Below, one piece after another: positions 44,905-54,111 of a stretch of DNA of 64,000 nucleotides. The DNA is from Alphaproteobacteria bacterium (lineage in GTDB: Bacteria; Pseudomonadota; Alphaproteobacteria; DSM-16000; Inquilinaceae). The stretch's first letter is position 1. Each line of letters starts with the position of its first letter. The stretch covers positions 62,001 to 126,000 of the forward strand of contig JANQIX010000049.1 in NCBI GenBank assembly GCA_028281925.1, in the 5' to 3' direction. The position numbers and the translations under genes were made by a program. The notes beneath the pieces are model-generated. The model made no database searches and was not told the origin of the DNA. It worked only from the letters and a program-made list of their open reading frames with translations.

Positions 44905-45992
44905 TGGCACGCGGCGCGCCTGAACCGGTGCCGCTTCCGCATCCGCGCGAGACGCCGGATCTGATCGGTCACGATCATGCCGAGGCGCTGTTGTCGGCCG
45001 CTTTCCGGTCGGGCCGGCTGCCGCATGCCTGGCTGGTCGGCGGCCCGGCTGGGGTGGGCAAGACGACGCTTGCGTATCGGTTCGCCCGGTACCTGCTGGC
45101 GGCAGAGACCGTCACCGGTGCCAGCGCAGACCCAGAGGCGGATCTGTCCGTGCCCGAGACCAGCGCGGTGTTCCGCCAAGTTGCCGCGGCGAGCCATCCC
45201 GACCTTCTGGGAATTGAGCGGCCCATCGACCCCAAGCAGGGCCGTCGGACCGGGGACCTGCCGGTCGACCAGGTGCGGCGGATTGCCCCGTTCCTGCACC
45301 TTACGGCGTCTGGCGGTGGCTGGCGGATCGTTGTTGTCGACGATGCTGACCGCATGAATCGCAACAGTGCCAACGCGATCCTCAAGATCCTGGAAGAGCC
45401 GCCACGGCGCACTGTGCTGATTCTGGTCAGCGACCAACCGGGCGCGCTTCTGCCCACGCTCCGTTCCCGCTGCCGCCGGCTGAAGCTCTCACCGGTGCCC
45501 GAGCCGCGGATCCTGGAGCTGTTGGAGCGGCGCATGCCGGACCTCCGACCGGATGAACGCATTGTGCTGGCGCGGCTCGCGGAGGGAGCCCCCGGGAGAG
45601 CCCTGAGCCTGGCGGCCGCCGGCGGACATGCGGTCTACACCGATCTGTTGGAGCGGTTGCGCCAACTTCCCAGCCTGGACTGGGTGGCCGTGCACGCGCT
45701 GGGCGACCGCGTTGCAGCGACCGGGGCTGAAACGCTCTACCGCCAGGTGTCCGACCAGCTCCAGGGCATCTTGCAGCGGATCGTCAGGCTGGTGGCGACG
45801 GGGCAGCTTGAGCACGAGGTTATGCCCGGCGAGCGGCTTTGCCTCACGGATCTGGCAGGAATGGCCAACCTTGATCGCTGGCTGCAGGTGTGGGACAACA
45901 CCGGCCGCCTTTTCAGGCGCGCCGATCAGGCCAATCTTGATCGCAAACAGACCATCCTCGCCGCCTTCAACGAGCTGCGGGCGGCACTTTAG
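44904..45992 (+). CDS. holB: DNA polymerase III delta-prime subunit
   Basis: Clamp-loader subunit that acts with delta and tau/gamma to load the beta clamp. The 362-residue AAA+ protein has GPAGVGKT (47-54), a VVDDADRMNRNSANAILKILEEPP segment with Walker B-like acidic residues, LILVSDQPGALLPTLRSRCRRL (SRC motif) and a C-terminal helical collar. No zinc-binding cysteine set is evident. It is placed between tmk and metG. Confidence 0.93.
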   Translation: MARGAPEPVPLPHPRETPDLIGHDHAEALLSAAFRSGRLPHAWLVGGPAGVGKTTLAYRFARYLLAAETVTGASADPEADLSVPETSAVFRQVAAASHPDLLGIERPIDPKQGRRTGDLPVDQVRRIAPFLHLTASGGGWRIVVVDDADRMNRNSANAILKILEEPPRRTVLILVSDQPGALLPTLRSRCRRLKLSPVPEPRILELLERRMPDLRPDERIVLARLAEGAPGRALSLAAAGGHAVYTDLLERLRQLPSLDWVAVHALGDRVAATGAETLYRQVSDQLQGILQRIVRLVATGQLEHEVMPGERLCLTDLAGMANLDRWLQVWDNTGRLFRRADQANLDRKQTILAAFNELRAAL

Positions 45993-46064
45993 GGGGCGGT
46001 CGACCCGTTGGCGCGCCGGGAGCATTCGGCGACATCGAGGACCGGAGGCGGAGAGCGGGCAAGG

Positions 46065-47615
46065 ATGGCGGCCGCGAAGACATACTACGTCACATCGCCG
46101 ATCTACTATGTGAACGACAAACCCCATATCGGCCACGCCTATACGACGCTGGCCTGCGACGTGATGGCCCGGTTCAAGCGCCTGGACGGATACGACGTCC
46201 GCTTCCTGACCGGCACGGACGAGCACGGGCAGAAAGTGCAGAAGTCAGCGGCGGCGGCGGGCGAGGACACGCAGGCCTTCACCGACCGGGTCAGCCAGAA
46301 CTTCCGCGACCTGGCCGCTGCGATGAACTATTCCAACGATGACTTCATCCGCACCACCGAGCCGCGGCACCACAAGTCCTGCGCATCGCTGTGGCAGGCG
46401 ATCGCCGACAAGGGCCATGTCTATCTGGGCGCCTATTCCGGCTGGTACTCGGTGCGGGACGAAGCGTTCTACGATGAATCGGAGCTGACGACGGAAGCGG
46501 ACGGCCGCAAGCTGGCCCCGTCCGGCGCTGAGGTCGAATGGGTGGAAGAGCCGAGCTATTTCTTCCGGCTGTCGGCCTTTCAACAGCCTCTGCTCGACCA
46601 CTACACCCGCAACCCCGACTTCATCCTGCCCGAAAGCCGCCGCAACGAGGTGGTGGCCTTCGTCAGCGGTGGATTGCGCGATCTGTCGATCAGCCGCACG
46701 ACATTCGATTGGGGCGTGCCGGTGCCCGGCGACGACGCACATGTGATGTATGTCTGGCTCGATGCGCTGACAAACTACCTCACGTCGGTCGGCTATCCGA
46801 ATACGGCAGATCCGCGTTACGAGCAGTATTGGCCGGCCGACCTTCACATGGTGGGCAAGGATATCCTGCGGTTCCATGCCGTCTATTGGCCGGCCTTCCT
46901 GATGGCGGCGGGTCTACCGCTGCCCAAGCGGGTGTTCGCGCATGGCTGGCTGTTGAATCGCGGGATCAAGATGTCGAAGTCCATCGGCAACGTGATCTCG
47001 CCCTATGATCTGAAGCAGCAATACGGGCTGGACCAGAGCCGGTACTTCCTGCTGCGCGAGGTCACCTTCGGCAGCGACGGCTATATCAGCCACGAGGCCA
47101 TGGTCCACCGGATCAACAGCGACCTTGCCAACGATTTCGGCAATCTGGCGCAGCGCGTGCTGTCCATGGTCCACCGCAACTGCAACGCACAGGTGCCGGA
47201 GCCGGCGCCTTTCGAGCCGGCGGACCAGACGCTCTTGGACCGCTGCGGCGCGAGCCTGCTGGCACAGGTGCGCACCGAGTTCGACCGTCAGGCCTTCCAT
47301 CGAGCGCTGGAGGCGATCTGGGCGGCGATCGGCGATGCCAACCGTTATGTGGACGAACAGGCGCCCTGGGCTCTGCGCAAGACCGATCCGGTGCGCATGG
47401 CGACGGTGCTCTACACGCTGGCGGAATGTGTGCGCCGCCTGGCAACCCTGGTCCAACCGGTCATGCCCGACGCCATGTCCCGCATGCTGGGGCAGCTTGC
47501 CGTGCCGGAAGACGGCCGGACGTTCGAGCATGTCGCGGATGCCGGCACCCTCACGCCAGGTACTCCGCTGCCGGCACCCGAAGGCGTGTTCCCGCGGTAT
47601 GTGGATCCGGAATAA
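46065..47615 (+). CDS. metG: Methionyl-tRNA synthetase
   Basis: Class I synthetase charging tRNA-Met. HIGH is at 21-24 and KMSKS at 302-306 (GIKMSKSIGN); the editing/connective region lacks the paired zinc cysteines, and there is no C-terminal tRNA-binding extension, so it is the short form (516 residues). ATG 46065 has GGAGG-rich sequence upstream; an extension to 46008 is not family-like. Between holB and tatD, a standard alphaproteobacterial order. Confidence 0.96.
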   Translation: MAAAKTYYVTSPIYYVNDKPHIGHAYTTLACDVMARFKRLDGYDVRFLTGTDEHGQKVQKSAAAAGEDTQAFTDRVSQNFRDLAAAMNYSNDDFIRTTEPRHHKSCASLWQAIADKGHVYLGAYSGWYSVRDEAFYDESELTTEADGRKLAPSGAEVEWVEEPSYFFRLSAFQQPLLDHYTRNPDFILPESRRNEVVAFVSGGLRDLSISRTTFDWGVPVPGDDAHVMYVWLDALTNYLTSVGYPNTADPRYEQYWPADLHMVGKDILRFHAVYWPAFLMAAGLPLPKRVFAHGWLLNRGIKMSKSIGNVISPYDLKQQYGLDQSRYFLLREVTFGSDGYISHEAMVHRINSDLANDFGNLAQRVLSMVHRNCNAQVPEPAPFEPADQTLLDRCGASLLAQVRTEFDRQAFHRALEAIWAAIGDANRYVDEQAPWALRKTDPVRMATVLYTLAECVRRLATLVQPVMPDAMSRMLGQLAVPEDGRTFEHVADAGTLTPGTPLPAPEGVFPRYVDPE

Positions 47616-47650
47616 CCAATTCCGATCGAGCCGGAGCGCGGATACGGACC

Positions 47651-48451
47651 ATGATGCTCGTCGACAGCCACTGCCATCTCGACTTCGACGATTTCGGCGA
47701 TGACCTTGCGGGCGTTGTGGAGCGAGCGCAACGCGCAGGGGTCGTGCGGATGGTCACTGTCTGCACGCGACCGAGCCGGCTGAGCGAAACCTTGGCGATC
47801 GCGGAGCGGTTTGCGCAAGTGTATGTGGCCGTCGGCGTCCATCCGCACGAAGCGTCCGGTGAACCGACCGTCACGACCGACGCGCTTGTGGCCATGGCGG
47901 ACCATCCCAGAATCGTGGCCATCGGCGAGACGGGCCTCGATTTCCACTATGACCACAGTCCCAGACCGCAGCAGCGCGAGCGCTTCCGCCAGCACATCGC
48001 GGCGGCCAAGCGGACCGGGCTGCCGCTGGTGGTCCACACGCGCTCAGCCGATGACGAGACGATCAGCCTCTTGGAGGAGGAAGGTGCCGGGCGCGAGCCG
48101 CTGACCGGTGTGATCCACTGTTTCTCAGGCGGACGCGCGCTGGCCGAGGCCGCCGTCAGCTGGGGCTTTTACGTGTCGTTTTCCGGCATTCTGACGTTCA
48201 AGGCTGCGGAGGAACTGCGCGACATCGCAAGGCACGTCCCGATCGAACGGCTGCTGGTGGAAACCGACGCCCCCTATCTCGCGCCTGTGCCGAAGCGCGG
48301 CAAGAGAAACGAACCCGCCTTCGTCGCGCACACGGCCGAACGTCTTGCGGCGCTGAAGGGCATGGAAACGCCTGAGCTTGCCAGGCTCACCTCGGAGAAC
48401 TTCTTCGCCCTGTTTTCCAAAGTCCCGCGGCCCGAGGCCGCCGCTGCCTGA
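47651..48451 (+). CDS. tatD: TatD-family metal-dependent hydrolase
   Basis: A 266-residue TIM-barrel metalloenzyme with 3'-5' DNase activity. The metal site is complete: DSHCHLD at the N-terminus, GETGLDFH, VHTRSADDE, HCFSGG and a terminal VETDAPYLAP. ATG 47651 or 47654 may serve as start. The MBL-fold gene follows 9 bp downstream on the same strand. Confidence 0.95.
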   Translation: MMLVDSHCHLDFDDFGDDLAGVVERAQRAGVVRMVTVCTRPSRLSETLAIAERFAQVYVAVGVHPHEASGEPTVTTDALVAMADHPRIVAIGETGLDFHYDHSPRPQQRERFRQHIAAAKRTGLPLVVHTRSADDETISLLEEEGAGREPLTGVIHCFSGGRALAEAAVSWGFYVSFSGILTFKAAEELRDIARHVPIERLLVETDAPYLAPVPKRGKRNEPAFVAHTAERLAALKGMETPELARLTSENFFALFSKVPRPEAAAA

Positions 48452-48460
48452 TCGCGAAGG

Positions 48461-49225
48461 ATGCGCGCAACGATCCTGGGCTGTGGCGGCTCGCTGGGTG
48501 TGCCGATGGTGGGAAACCACTGGGGCAAATGCGATCCTGCCAATCCCAAGAACCATAGACGTCGCCCGTCGCTGCTGGTGCAGCAGGGGAACACGCGTCT
48601 GTTGATCGACACCACGCCGGATTGCCGGGCACAGCTGCTGGACGCGCAAGTCGACCGGCTGGACGCCGTGCTCTTCACCCATGCCCATGCCGACCATATA
48701 CATGGGTTGGACGACCTGCGCGGCCTGACATACCGGCAGAACGGGCCGCTGCGGGCCTTTGCGGATACCGCGACCGCGGCCATGCTGGAAGACCGGTTCG
48801 GCTATGCGATCGCGACTGTCGATATCGACCGGGGCCTTTACGCGCCGATCATCGACCTGGAGACGATGGAAGGCCGCCTCAAGATCGGCGAGATCGATGT
48901 GCTGCCTTTCGTGCAGGCCCATGGCCCCGGTACGTCCTTAGGCTTCCGGTTCGGGCCGTTGGCGTATTCGACCGACGTGTCGGGGCTGGACGATGCGGCG
49001 TTCGAAGTCCTGCGCGGGGTCGATGTCTGGATAGTCGATGCGTGCCGGGAGGCACCGCATCCCAGCCATGCGCATCTGGACCTGGCACTGGAGTGGATTC
49101 GGCGCCTGCGGCCGACCCGTGCATATCTGACCCATATGAACCACACGATGGACTATGACACCTTGCTGGCAAAGCTGCCGCCCGGCGTGTGGCCCGCTTA
49201 CGATGGCCTTGTCATCGACGCATGA
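48461..49225 (+). CDS. MBL-fold metallo-hydrolase (PhnP-like)
   Basis: A 254-residue metallo-beta-lactamase-fold hydrolase with the zinc motif THAHADHIHGLDDLR near 74-88, the N-terminal LGCGGSLGVPMVGNHWG characteristic of the PhnP/RNase Z-like branch, and later His/Asp ligands (AYSTDVSG, LTHMNHTMDYD). PhnP hydrolyses cyclic phosphodiesters of ribose phosphonate intermediates; here the conserved position after tatD points to a general housekeeping role. Substrate not assigned. Confidence 0.9.
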   Translation: MRATILGCGGSLGVPMVGNHWGKCDPANPKNHRRRPSLLVQQGNTRLLIDTTPDCRAQLLDAQVDRLDAVLFTHAHADHIHGLDDLRGLTYRQNGPLRAFADTATAAMLEDRFGYAIATVDIDRGLYAPIIDLETMEGRLKIGEIDVLPFVQAHGPGTSLGFRFGPLAYSTDVSGLDDAAFEVLRGVDVWIVDACREAPHPSHAHLDLALEWIRRLRPTRAYLTHMNHTMDYDTLLAKLPPGVWPAYDGLVIDA

Positions 49226-49237
49226 TCTTCGCGCGTG

Positions 49238-52153
49238 TCACGCCAGGCGCGCCAGCATCGCCCTGATACGGTCCGGGTCGGACTGAAGCATCTTGGGATC
49301 GAGCAGCAGCCGCGGCCGCGCCGCGCTCGGCGAAAGATCCCATCCGGCGGCAACCGGCGATGGCCCGATGGCCAGACGGTAGATCCGTCCGAAGGGTGTG
49401 AACACGACCAAGGTGCCGTCCGGCTCAACCAGGGCATGCTGGTCGAGGTCTCTGGTTATGCCGAGCACGTTTTGCGTGGCTTCGCTGACACCTTCATCCT
49501 CGCCGCCGGTCGGTGTTGAACCGCTGCCGACCGCGTGCGACAGCAGGTCGGCCAACGGCCCGCCTGCCTGCCGGCACAGAATCTCGTCAGCGATCACATG
49601 GACACCGATGCGGGCCGCCCCGACGGCGTCATGGTAGAGGATCGGATTCGATGCCAGCAGGCTGGCGCGCGCCGGCGGCATGTCAGGCGTGATGCCGGGC
49701 AGCAGCACAAGCAGGTCGGTGATCCGTCCGCTAAGCGCCTCTGGCCCGCCGACGATCAGCGATTTGGCCATGTGGCCGTCCGGAAGCACGGACCGAACCG
49801 CACGGCCAAGCTGATCCGACCGCTCCGGAAAGGGCGTCACGACAGCCAGCGAGAATGGGCGATCCCCGTCAAAGGCGCCGCCCTCTTTCCACGAGGCGAC
49901 AAGGCGAACAATATCCTCCGCTTCGTTGCCCCCTGGACTCTCCGAAACGGAAGGTTGGTGCCAATGCACGCCGGAAAGCGACGGGTAGTGCCGATCCCAC
50001 AGCATCATACGCCGGTCCACGAGGATGCGCAGAGCACCGCCATGGAACGTCTCGCTGATGTAGAGGGCGATCCGTGGATGGCATCGCCGATGCTCCGTAA
50101 TCTTCAAGGTCGGACGCCGCAGCAGCGACAGGGCGACCCCAAGGCCATCATCCTCGCTGTCGCGGTCGCCGTGGATCAGCGAACCGAAGACAACGGCGGA
50201 CCTTGCCCGCAGGAGGATGGTCAGCAACGTGGCGCCGTCCATCTCTTCGGCGTCGTCAATGACGACGAGGTCGAACAGTCCGGGGGCAGCGGGCAGAGCC
50301 CCCTGAACCTCGCCCGCCTCGATGGTCCACAAAGGCAGCACCGCTGCCGCGTCCGCGATGGCCGCAACCAGTGGATCCTGTTCGCGCTCTGCGCTGGTGT
50401 CGCCCGAGGTCGCTTGCCGATCGGCCGACAAACGGAACACCTCGCGCACTTTGTCCGCCATGGTGGTTGAGCCGAGGCCTTCGATCTCCATCCGGCGCCG
50501 GCGCGACAATACCCTGGCAGAGGCGCGGCTGACCGCTTGTTGCCCGGCACCAAGCTGCGGGAGGAACGATCTTGCCGGAGGACTCCCAAGCCAGGACTCC
50601 ACGGCCTCACGCTCGGCCTTAGTCGCTGCGTGCCACTCCGCGAACACCTGAAGCTGGTTGAAGGCCTTTGCCAACGCGTCCGGCTCGATCGCGGTTTCGG
50701 GCGACCTGGCCTCGGAAAGTGCAATGGGCAGCTCCGCCCAGCGGTCATCCGGAAGGGGGATCAGCGTATCGTGAAGCGACCGGGTGAGGGCGCTCACCTT
50801 GGCATCGTCTCGCTCATCCGATTGGAGGGCGGCAAGTTCGGCCGCTTCGGCTTCCCACTGGGCCAGCTGTACCGTATCGACTGTGATGTCGTGGTCCGCG
50901 TCGAAAAGGGCCGACCATGCGTCTCTGCATTGGCTTTCCGCAGCAATTCGGGCCTGCTGAGCTTCGATCACGCGGTCGGCCGCGTCGCGAAGCGGCGCGA
51001 TGCGGTCGGCCAGCTGCTGCATCCGGGTCAGCCGTTGGGCCAACTCGTCAAGATTTCGGGCATCTTCATCGGCTTCGTCAGGCTCGCTCGCCTTGGACTT
51101 GCTCAGCCCGTCCAAGACCTCATTGCGCGTGGCCTGCAGTCCTTGCAGCGGTATGACACATGGGTGGTCAATTTCTGCCAGGGTCTGCAGCCGTTGGGTC
51201 ACATGTTCCAGCAGCGCCCGCCGCGGCGCGATGTACAGGGTGCTAATGCGCGATGCACAGGCGCTGGCGAGCAGATCAATGATCAGCGCTAGTTTCCCGC
51301 CGCCGGGCGGAGCCTCGACCACCGAATAGCGTTCGGCAAGGCAGCTTCCCAGAACCTCCATCAACTCAAGGGGAATCGGGACCAGTGGCAACTTGAGCGG
51401 GATCGCATCCGTGTCCGAAGCCGCCGTCGACCGCTCGATCGACCCGAGAACGCAGGCGTCCAGTTGTGCCGCCCCTTCAACAAGCTTCAATTCTGCCAGT
51501 AGCCTGCTGTCCACAGTGGTGCGACCGTCGGCGAAGAGGATGGCCGAGTTTGCCCAGGCTGGGGAGGCTTGCTCCGACCCAGGCGCAGGCAAGGGCGTGA
51601 TCGCCTGGGGGCCGCATTCGGGCTCGATACCGAGCATACGGCACAGCTGCGATAGGCTGTTCGCGAAAGCTGATGGTCGGCCGCTGCCCAATTCACGCTG
51701 CAGACGAGCCGTTGCGGACTTCGGAAGGCCGAGCTGGGTCAGTAGTCGCCGGTTCAGGCTTGTCTCAGCCCTTGGTGCTCGGTCGGCAATGAGCTTTCCA
51801 TCCGAGCCCAATCGCAGCGTGGTCGGGCAATAGAACAACGGGGACAGTTGGCCCGAAGGCTCAAGAAAGACCGGATACCCATAGGCCAGTGGCGTGCGGC
51901 GCTGGCGGAATATGAAGCCTTCCAGAAGAGGGTCGGCCAGCGTCACCGGTGCCGGTTCACCGTTATCCTGGAACAGCCTTTCGCGGCCCTCAAACGGGGC
52001 AACGAAAGAGACCCCGCGTTCGCGGGTCGCGAGAGCCGGAGGGGAGTATCCGCCATTGACGATATGATCGCGAAGGCGGTTCAGGAGGCTTTCGAACGCC
52101 GGAGGCACCAACGCAGTGGTTTCCGCCACATCTAAGAGAACATCGTTGGCCAA
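49238..52153 (-). CDS. Large SF1 helicase-like protein with degraded catalytic motifs
   Basis: A 971-residue protein. The central and C-terminal parts follow the order of Upf1/Dna2-like SF1 helicases: a Walker A-like APPGGGK (281-287) in which the essential Ser/Thr is Leu288; a motif II-like VVIDDAEE (to E637) in place of DEAxQ; a motif IV-like EHRRCHPRIALYISETFHGGAL near 683; a motif V-like VVTPF; and a C-terminal region where NVALTRA is unrecognisable. Residues 340-480 are helical. An N-terminal 230-residue domain and a C-terminal tail are unassigned. The ATPase may be inactive. Divergent from mazG. Confidence 0.65.
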   Translation of the reverse strand: MANDVLLDVAETTALVPPAFESLLNRLRDHIVNGGYSPPALATRERGVSFVAPFEGRERLFQDNGEPAPVTLADPLLEGFIFRQRRTPLAYGYPVFLEPSGQLSPLFYCPTTLRLGSDGKLIADRAPRAETSLNRRLLTQLGLPKSATARLQRELGSGRPSAFANSLSQLCRMLGIEPECGPQAITPLPAPGSEQASPAWANSAILFADGRTTVDSRLLAELKLVEGAAQLDACVLGSIERSTAASDTDAIPLKLPLVPIPLELMEVLGSCLAERYSVVEAPPGGGKLALIIDLLASACASRISTLYIAPRRALLEHVTQRLQTLAEIDHPCVIPLQGLQATRNEVLDGLSKSKASEPDEADEDARNLDELAQRLTRMQQLADRIAPLRDAADRVIEAQQARIAAESQCRDAWSALFDADHDITVDTVQLAQWEAEAAELAALQSDERDDAKVSALTRSLHDTLIPLPDDRWAELPIALSEARSPETAIEPDALAKAFNQLQVFAEWHAATKAEREAVESWLGSPPARSFLPQLGAGQQAVSRASARVLSRRRRMEIEGLGSTTMADKVREVFRLSADRQATSGDTSAEREQDPLVAAIADAAAVLPLWTIEAGEVQGALPAAPGLFDLVVIDDAEEMDGATLLTILLRARSAVVFGSLIHGDRDSEDDGLGVALSLLRRPTLKITEHRRCHPRIALYISETFHGGALRILVDRRMMLWDRHYPSLSGVHWHQPSVSESPGGNEAEDIVRLVASWKEGGAFDGDRPFSLAVVTPFPERSDQLGRAVRSVLPDGHMAKSLIVGGPEALSGRITDLLVLLPGITPDMPPARASLLASNPILYHDAVGAARIGVHVIADEILCRQAGGPLADLLSHAVGSGSTPTGGEDEGVSEATQNVLGITRDLDQHALVEPDGTLVVFTPFGRIYRLAIGPSPVAAGWDLSPSAARPRLLLDPKMLQSDPDRIRAMLARLA

Positions 52154-52281
52154 GGCAGGACTGCATCGACCAGGGCCAACTTACTCGAAAATCTCCGGCA
52201 TCGGACCGGAAATGGCCCAAGGCTGCACCATTCCGTGGGATACATCTGTTTTCCATAATATTGATTATCCGGCAAACCGAT

Positions 52282-52334
52282 ATCCGATCAGCGGTCTCCC
52301 CTTGCGACCGATCCGATTTCGGATAAGGTCGGAT
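52282..52334. promoter_or_regulatory. Cluster of ATCCGA/TCGGAT repeats between divergent genes
   Basis: Four ATCCGA-type hexamers occur in 53 bp: 52282-52287, 52311-52316, 52319-52324 (as TCGGAT) and 52329-52334 (as TCGGAT). The middle pair forms ATCCGA-TT-TCGGAT, extended by GACC (52306-52309) and GGTC (52327-52330) into a 25-bp inverted repeat. It lies between the helicase-like gene and mazG and may be a multi-site operator. Confidence 0.4.
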
Positions 52335-52392
52335 CCACACTTTCCCGCAGAGAAGCGCTTTCCTCGCCGTGTCAGGCCAAGGAGTTTCTTGC

Positions 52393-53208
52393 ATGAATGT
52401 CAATGACTTCAACAGCGGCATTGAATGGCTGCTCCATGTCATGGCGCGTCTCAGAGACCCTGACAGCGGCTGCCCTTGGGACCTGGAACAGACTTTCCGG
52501 ACCATCGCCCCCTACACGATCGAGGAAGCCTATGAGGTGGCGGATGCCATCGAAAGCGAAGACCCTGCGGCCATCCGCGAAGAAGTCGGCGACCTGCTGC
52601 TGCAGGTCGTCTATTACGCCCAGATGGGCCGGGAACGCGGCGAATTCGATTTCGACTCCGTTGCCAACGCGATCGCCGACAAGATGGTCTCTCGCCACCC
52701 CCATGTCTTCGGCGATCAGACGGTCACCACAGCCTCAGAGATGAACCAGCGCTGGGAGGCCCAGAAAGAGCTTGAGCGAAACGGAAAGGCCGCCGGCAGC
52801 CGCGACGCGGCTGGCGCTCTGGACGGGATCGCCCGGAACCTCCCTGCCGTCACGCGGGCGCTGAAACTGCAGCGCCGTGCTGCCCGTGTCGGCTTCGACT
52901 GGCCTTCGGCTGCGCCAGTGTTCGACAAGATCACCGAAGAGATCGACGAAGCAAGGCGCGCGCTGGCCGATGGCGATACGCGCGCGGTGCAGGAGGAGAT
53001 CGGCGACCTGTTGTTCGCCGTCGTCAACTTGGCGCGAAAGGCGGAGATCGATCCCGAGCAAGCGCTGCGGACAAGCAACCGCAAGTTCGAAGTCCGCTTC
53101 CGGCAGATGGAGGCATGGCTGGCTGAGGCGGACCGGCACCCGAGGGACGCGACTTTGGACGAACTGGAAACGCTGTGGCAGCGGGCAAAGACCGTCGCCG
53201 GGACATGA
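52393..53208 (+). CDS. mazG: Nucleoside triphosphate pyrophosphohydrolase MazG
   Basis: Hydrolyses non-canonical or excess NTPs to NMPs and pyrophosphate. The 271-residue protein contains two MazG domains: CPWDLEQTFRTIAPYTIEEAYEVADAIE in the first with EExxE metal ligands and EEVGDLLLQVV, and EEIDEARRALA with EEIGDLLFAVVNLAR in the second. ATG 52393 follows AAGGAG by nine bases. It converges on the inositol-monophosphatase family gene. Confidence 0.95.
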   Translation: MNVNDFNSGIEWLLHVMARLRDPDSGCPWDLEQTFRTIAPYTIEEAYEVADAIESEDPAAIREEVGDLLLQVVYYAQMGRERGEFDFDSVANAIADKMVSRHPHVFGDQTVTTASEMNQRWEAQKELERNGKAAGSRDAAGALDGIARNLPAVTRALKLQRRAARVGFDWPSAAPVFDKITEEIDEARRALADGDTRAVQEEIGDLLFAVVNLARKAEIDPEQALRTSNRKFEVRFRQMEAWLAEADRHPRDATLDELETLWQRAKTVAGT

Positions 53209-53269
53209 GCGGAGACAGAAAGAAAACAACAGTGAATCAAATCTCTAACGCTGATTTTTAGAGCATCGC

Positions 53270-54094
53270 CTAATGTCCATGCTGCGCCATCAGATGCCGC
53301 ACCTCGTCCCAGGACTGCCGGTCGGGTGCTGTGATCAGCACGCCGGACTGCAGCAGCGGTGAATAGCCGGCGCCAGTCGACATCGCGGCATAGCCGCCCG
53401 CCTCGCGATGCATCAGGTTGCCTGCCGCATGATCCCAGGGCTTGAGGCGACCATGGGTTCCGCCGACACACACCTGTGCCCGACCCGACGCCAACCAGAG
53501 ATAGTCCAGACCGGCGGAGCCGAGCCAATGGTGCCGATTGAGTCGTGAGCGAAGGTCCTCGGCAAACGGCCTGAGCGCCGAGGTGCGTGGCGGCAGGCTG
53601 AAGGCACCGGTGAGCGTGTCCAGGCCGCCCTCACCGGCGCCCACGGTCAGGCGGGTTGATCCGATCCACGCCCCCTCGCCCCGGGCGGCAGTTCCCGTCT
53701 CGCCATTGACCGGATCATGGATCAAACCGGCGACCGTCTCACCGCGATAGCACAGGGCGACGATGGTCGAAAATCGGTCGACTCCGTTTGCGTAGTTATA
53801 GGTGCCGTCGACGGGATCGATGACCCATACGGGGTCGTCCGTTCGCAGCAGGTCGACCTGCGACGCGTCCGCATCGGCCGCCTCTTCCCCCACGACGACA
53901 GAGCCCGGAAGCAAGGTCCGCAAGCCCTCGGACAGGCGAGCCTCGCAGATCTCATCGACGATGGTCACGAGGTCGCCGGGGCCCGCTTTCTCCCGCACAT
54001 CCGCGGCATCCAGACGGCGGAACCGCGGCAGCATCTCTTCCGCTGCGACGCGTTCCATCAACGCCCGCACCCGCTCCAGATCGGGCATGCGCAT
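53270..54094 (-). CDS. Inositol monophosphatase family protein
   Basis: A 274-residue metal-dependent phosphatase with GEEAAD (Glu ligand) near 68, the metal motif VWVIDPVDGTYNYANG near 88-103 and a C-terminal WDHAAGNLMHREAGG providing the catalytic Asp. Family members hydrolyse inositol phosphate, 3'-phosphoadenosine phosphate or fructose bisphosphate; the sequence does not tell which. It lies 17 bp behind hflX and may belong to that operon. Confidence 0.9.
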   Translation of the reverse strand: MRMPDLERVRALMERVAAEEMLPRFRRLDAADVREKAGPGDLVTIVDEICEARLSEGLRTLLPGSVVVGEEAADADASQVDLLRTDDPVWVIDPVDGTYNYANGVDRFSTIVALCYRGETVAGLIHDPVNGETGTAARGEGAWIGSTRLTVGAGEGGLDTLTGAFSLPPRTSALRPFAEDLRSRLNRHHWLGSAGLDYLWLASGRAQVCVGGTHGRLKPWDHAAGNLMHREAGGYAAMSTGAGYSPLLQSGVLITAPDRQSWDEVRHLMAQHGH

Positions 54095-54111
54095 GTTTTC
54101 GCCTCTTGCGC

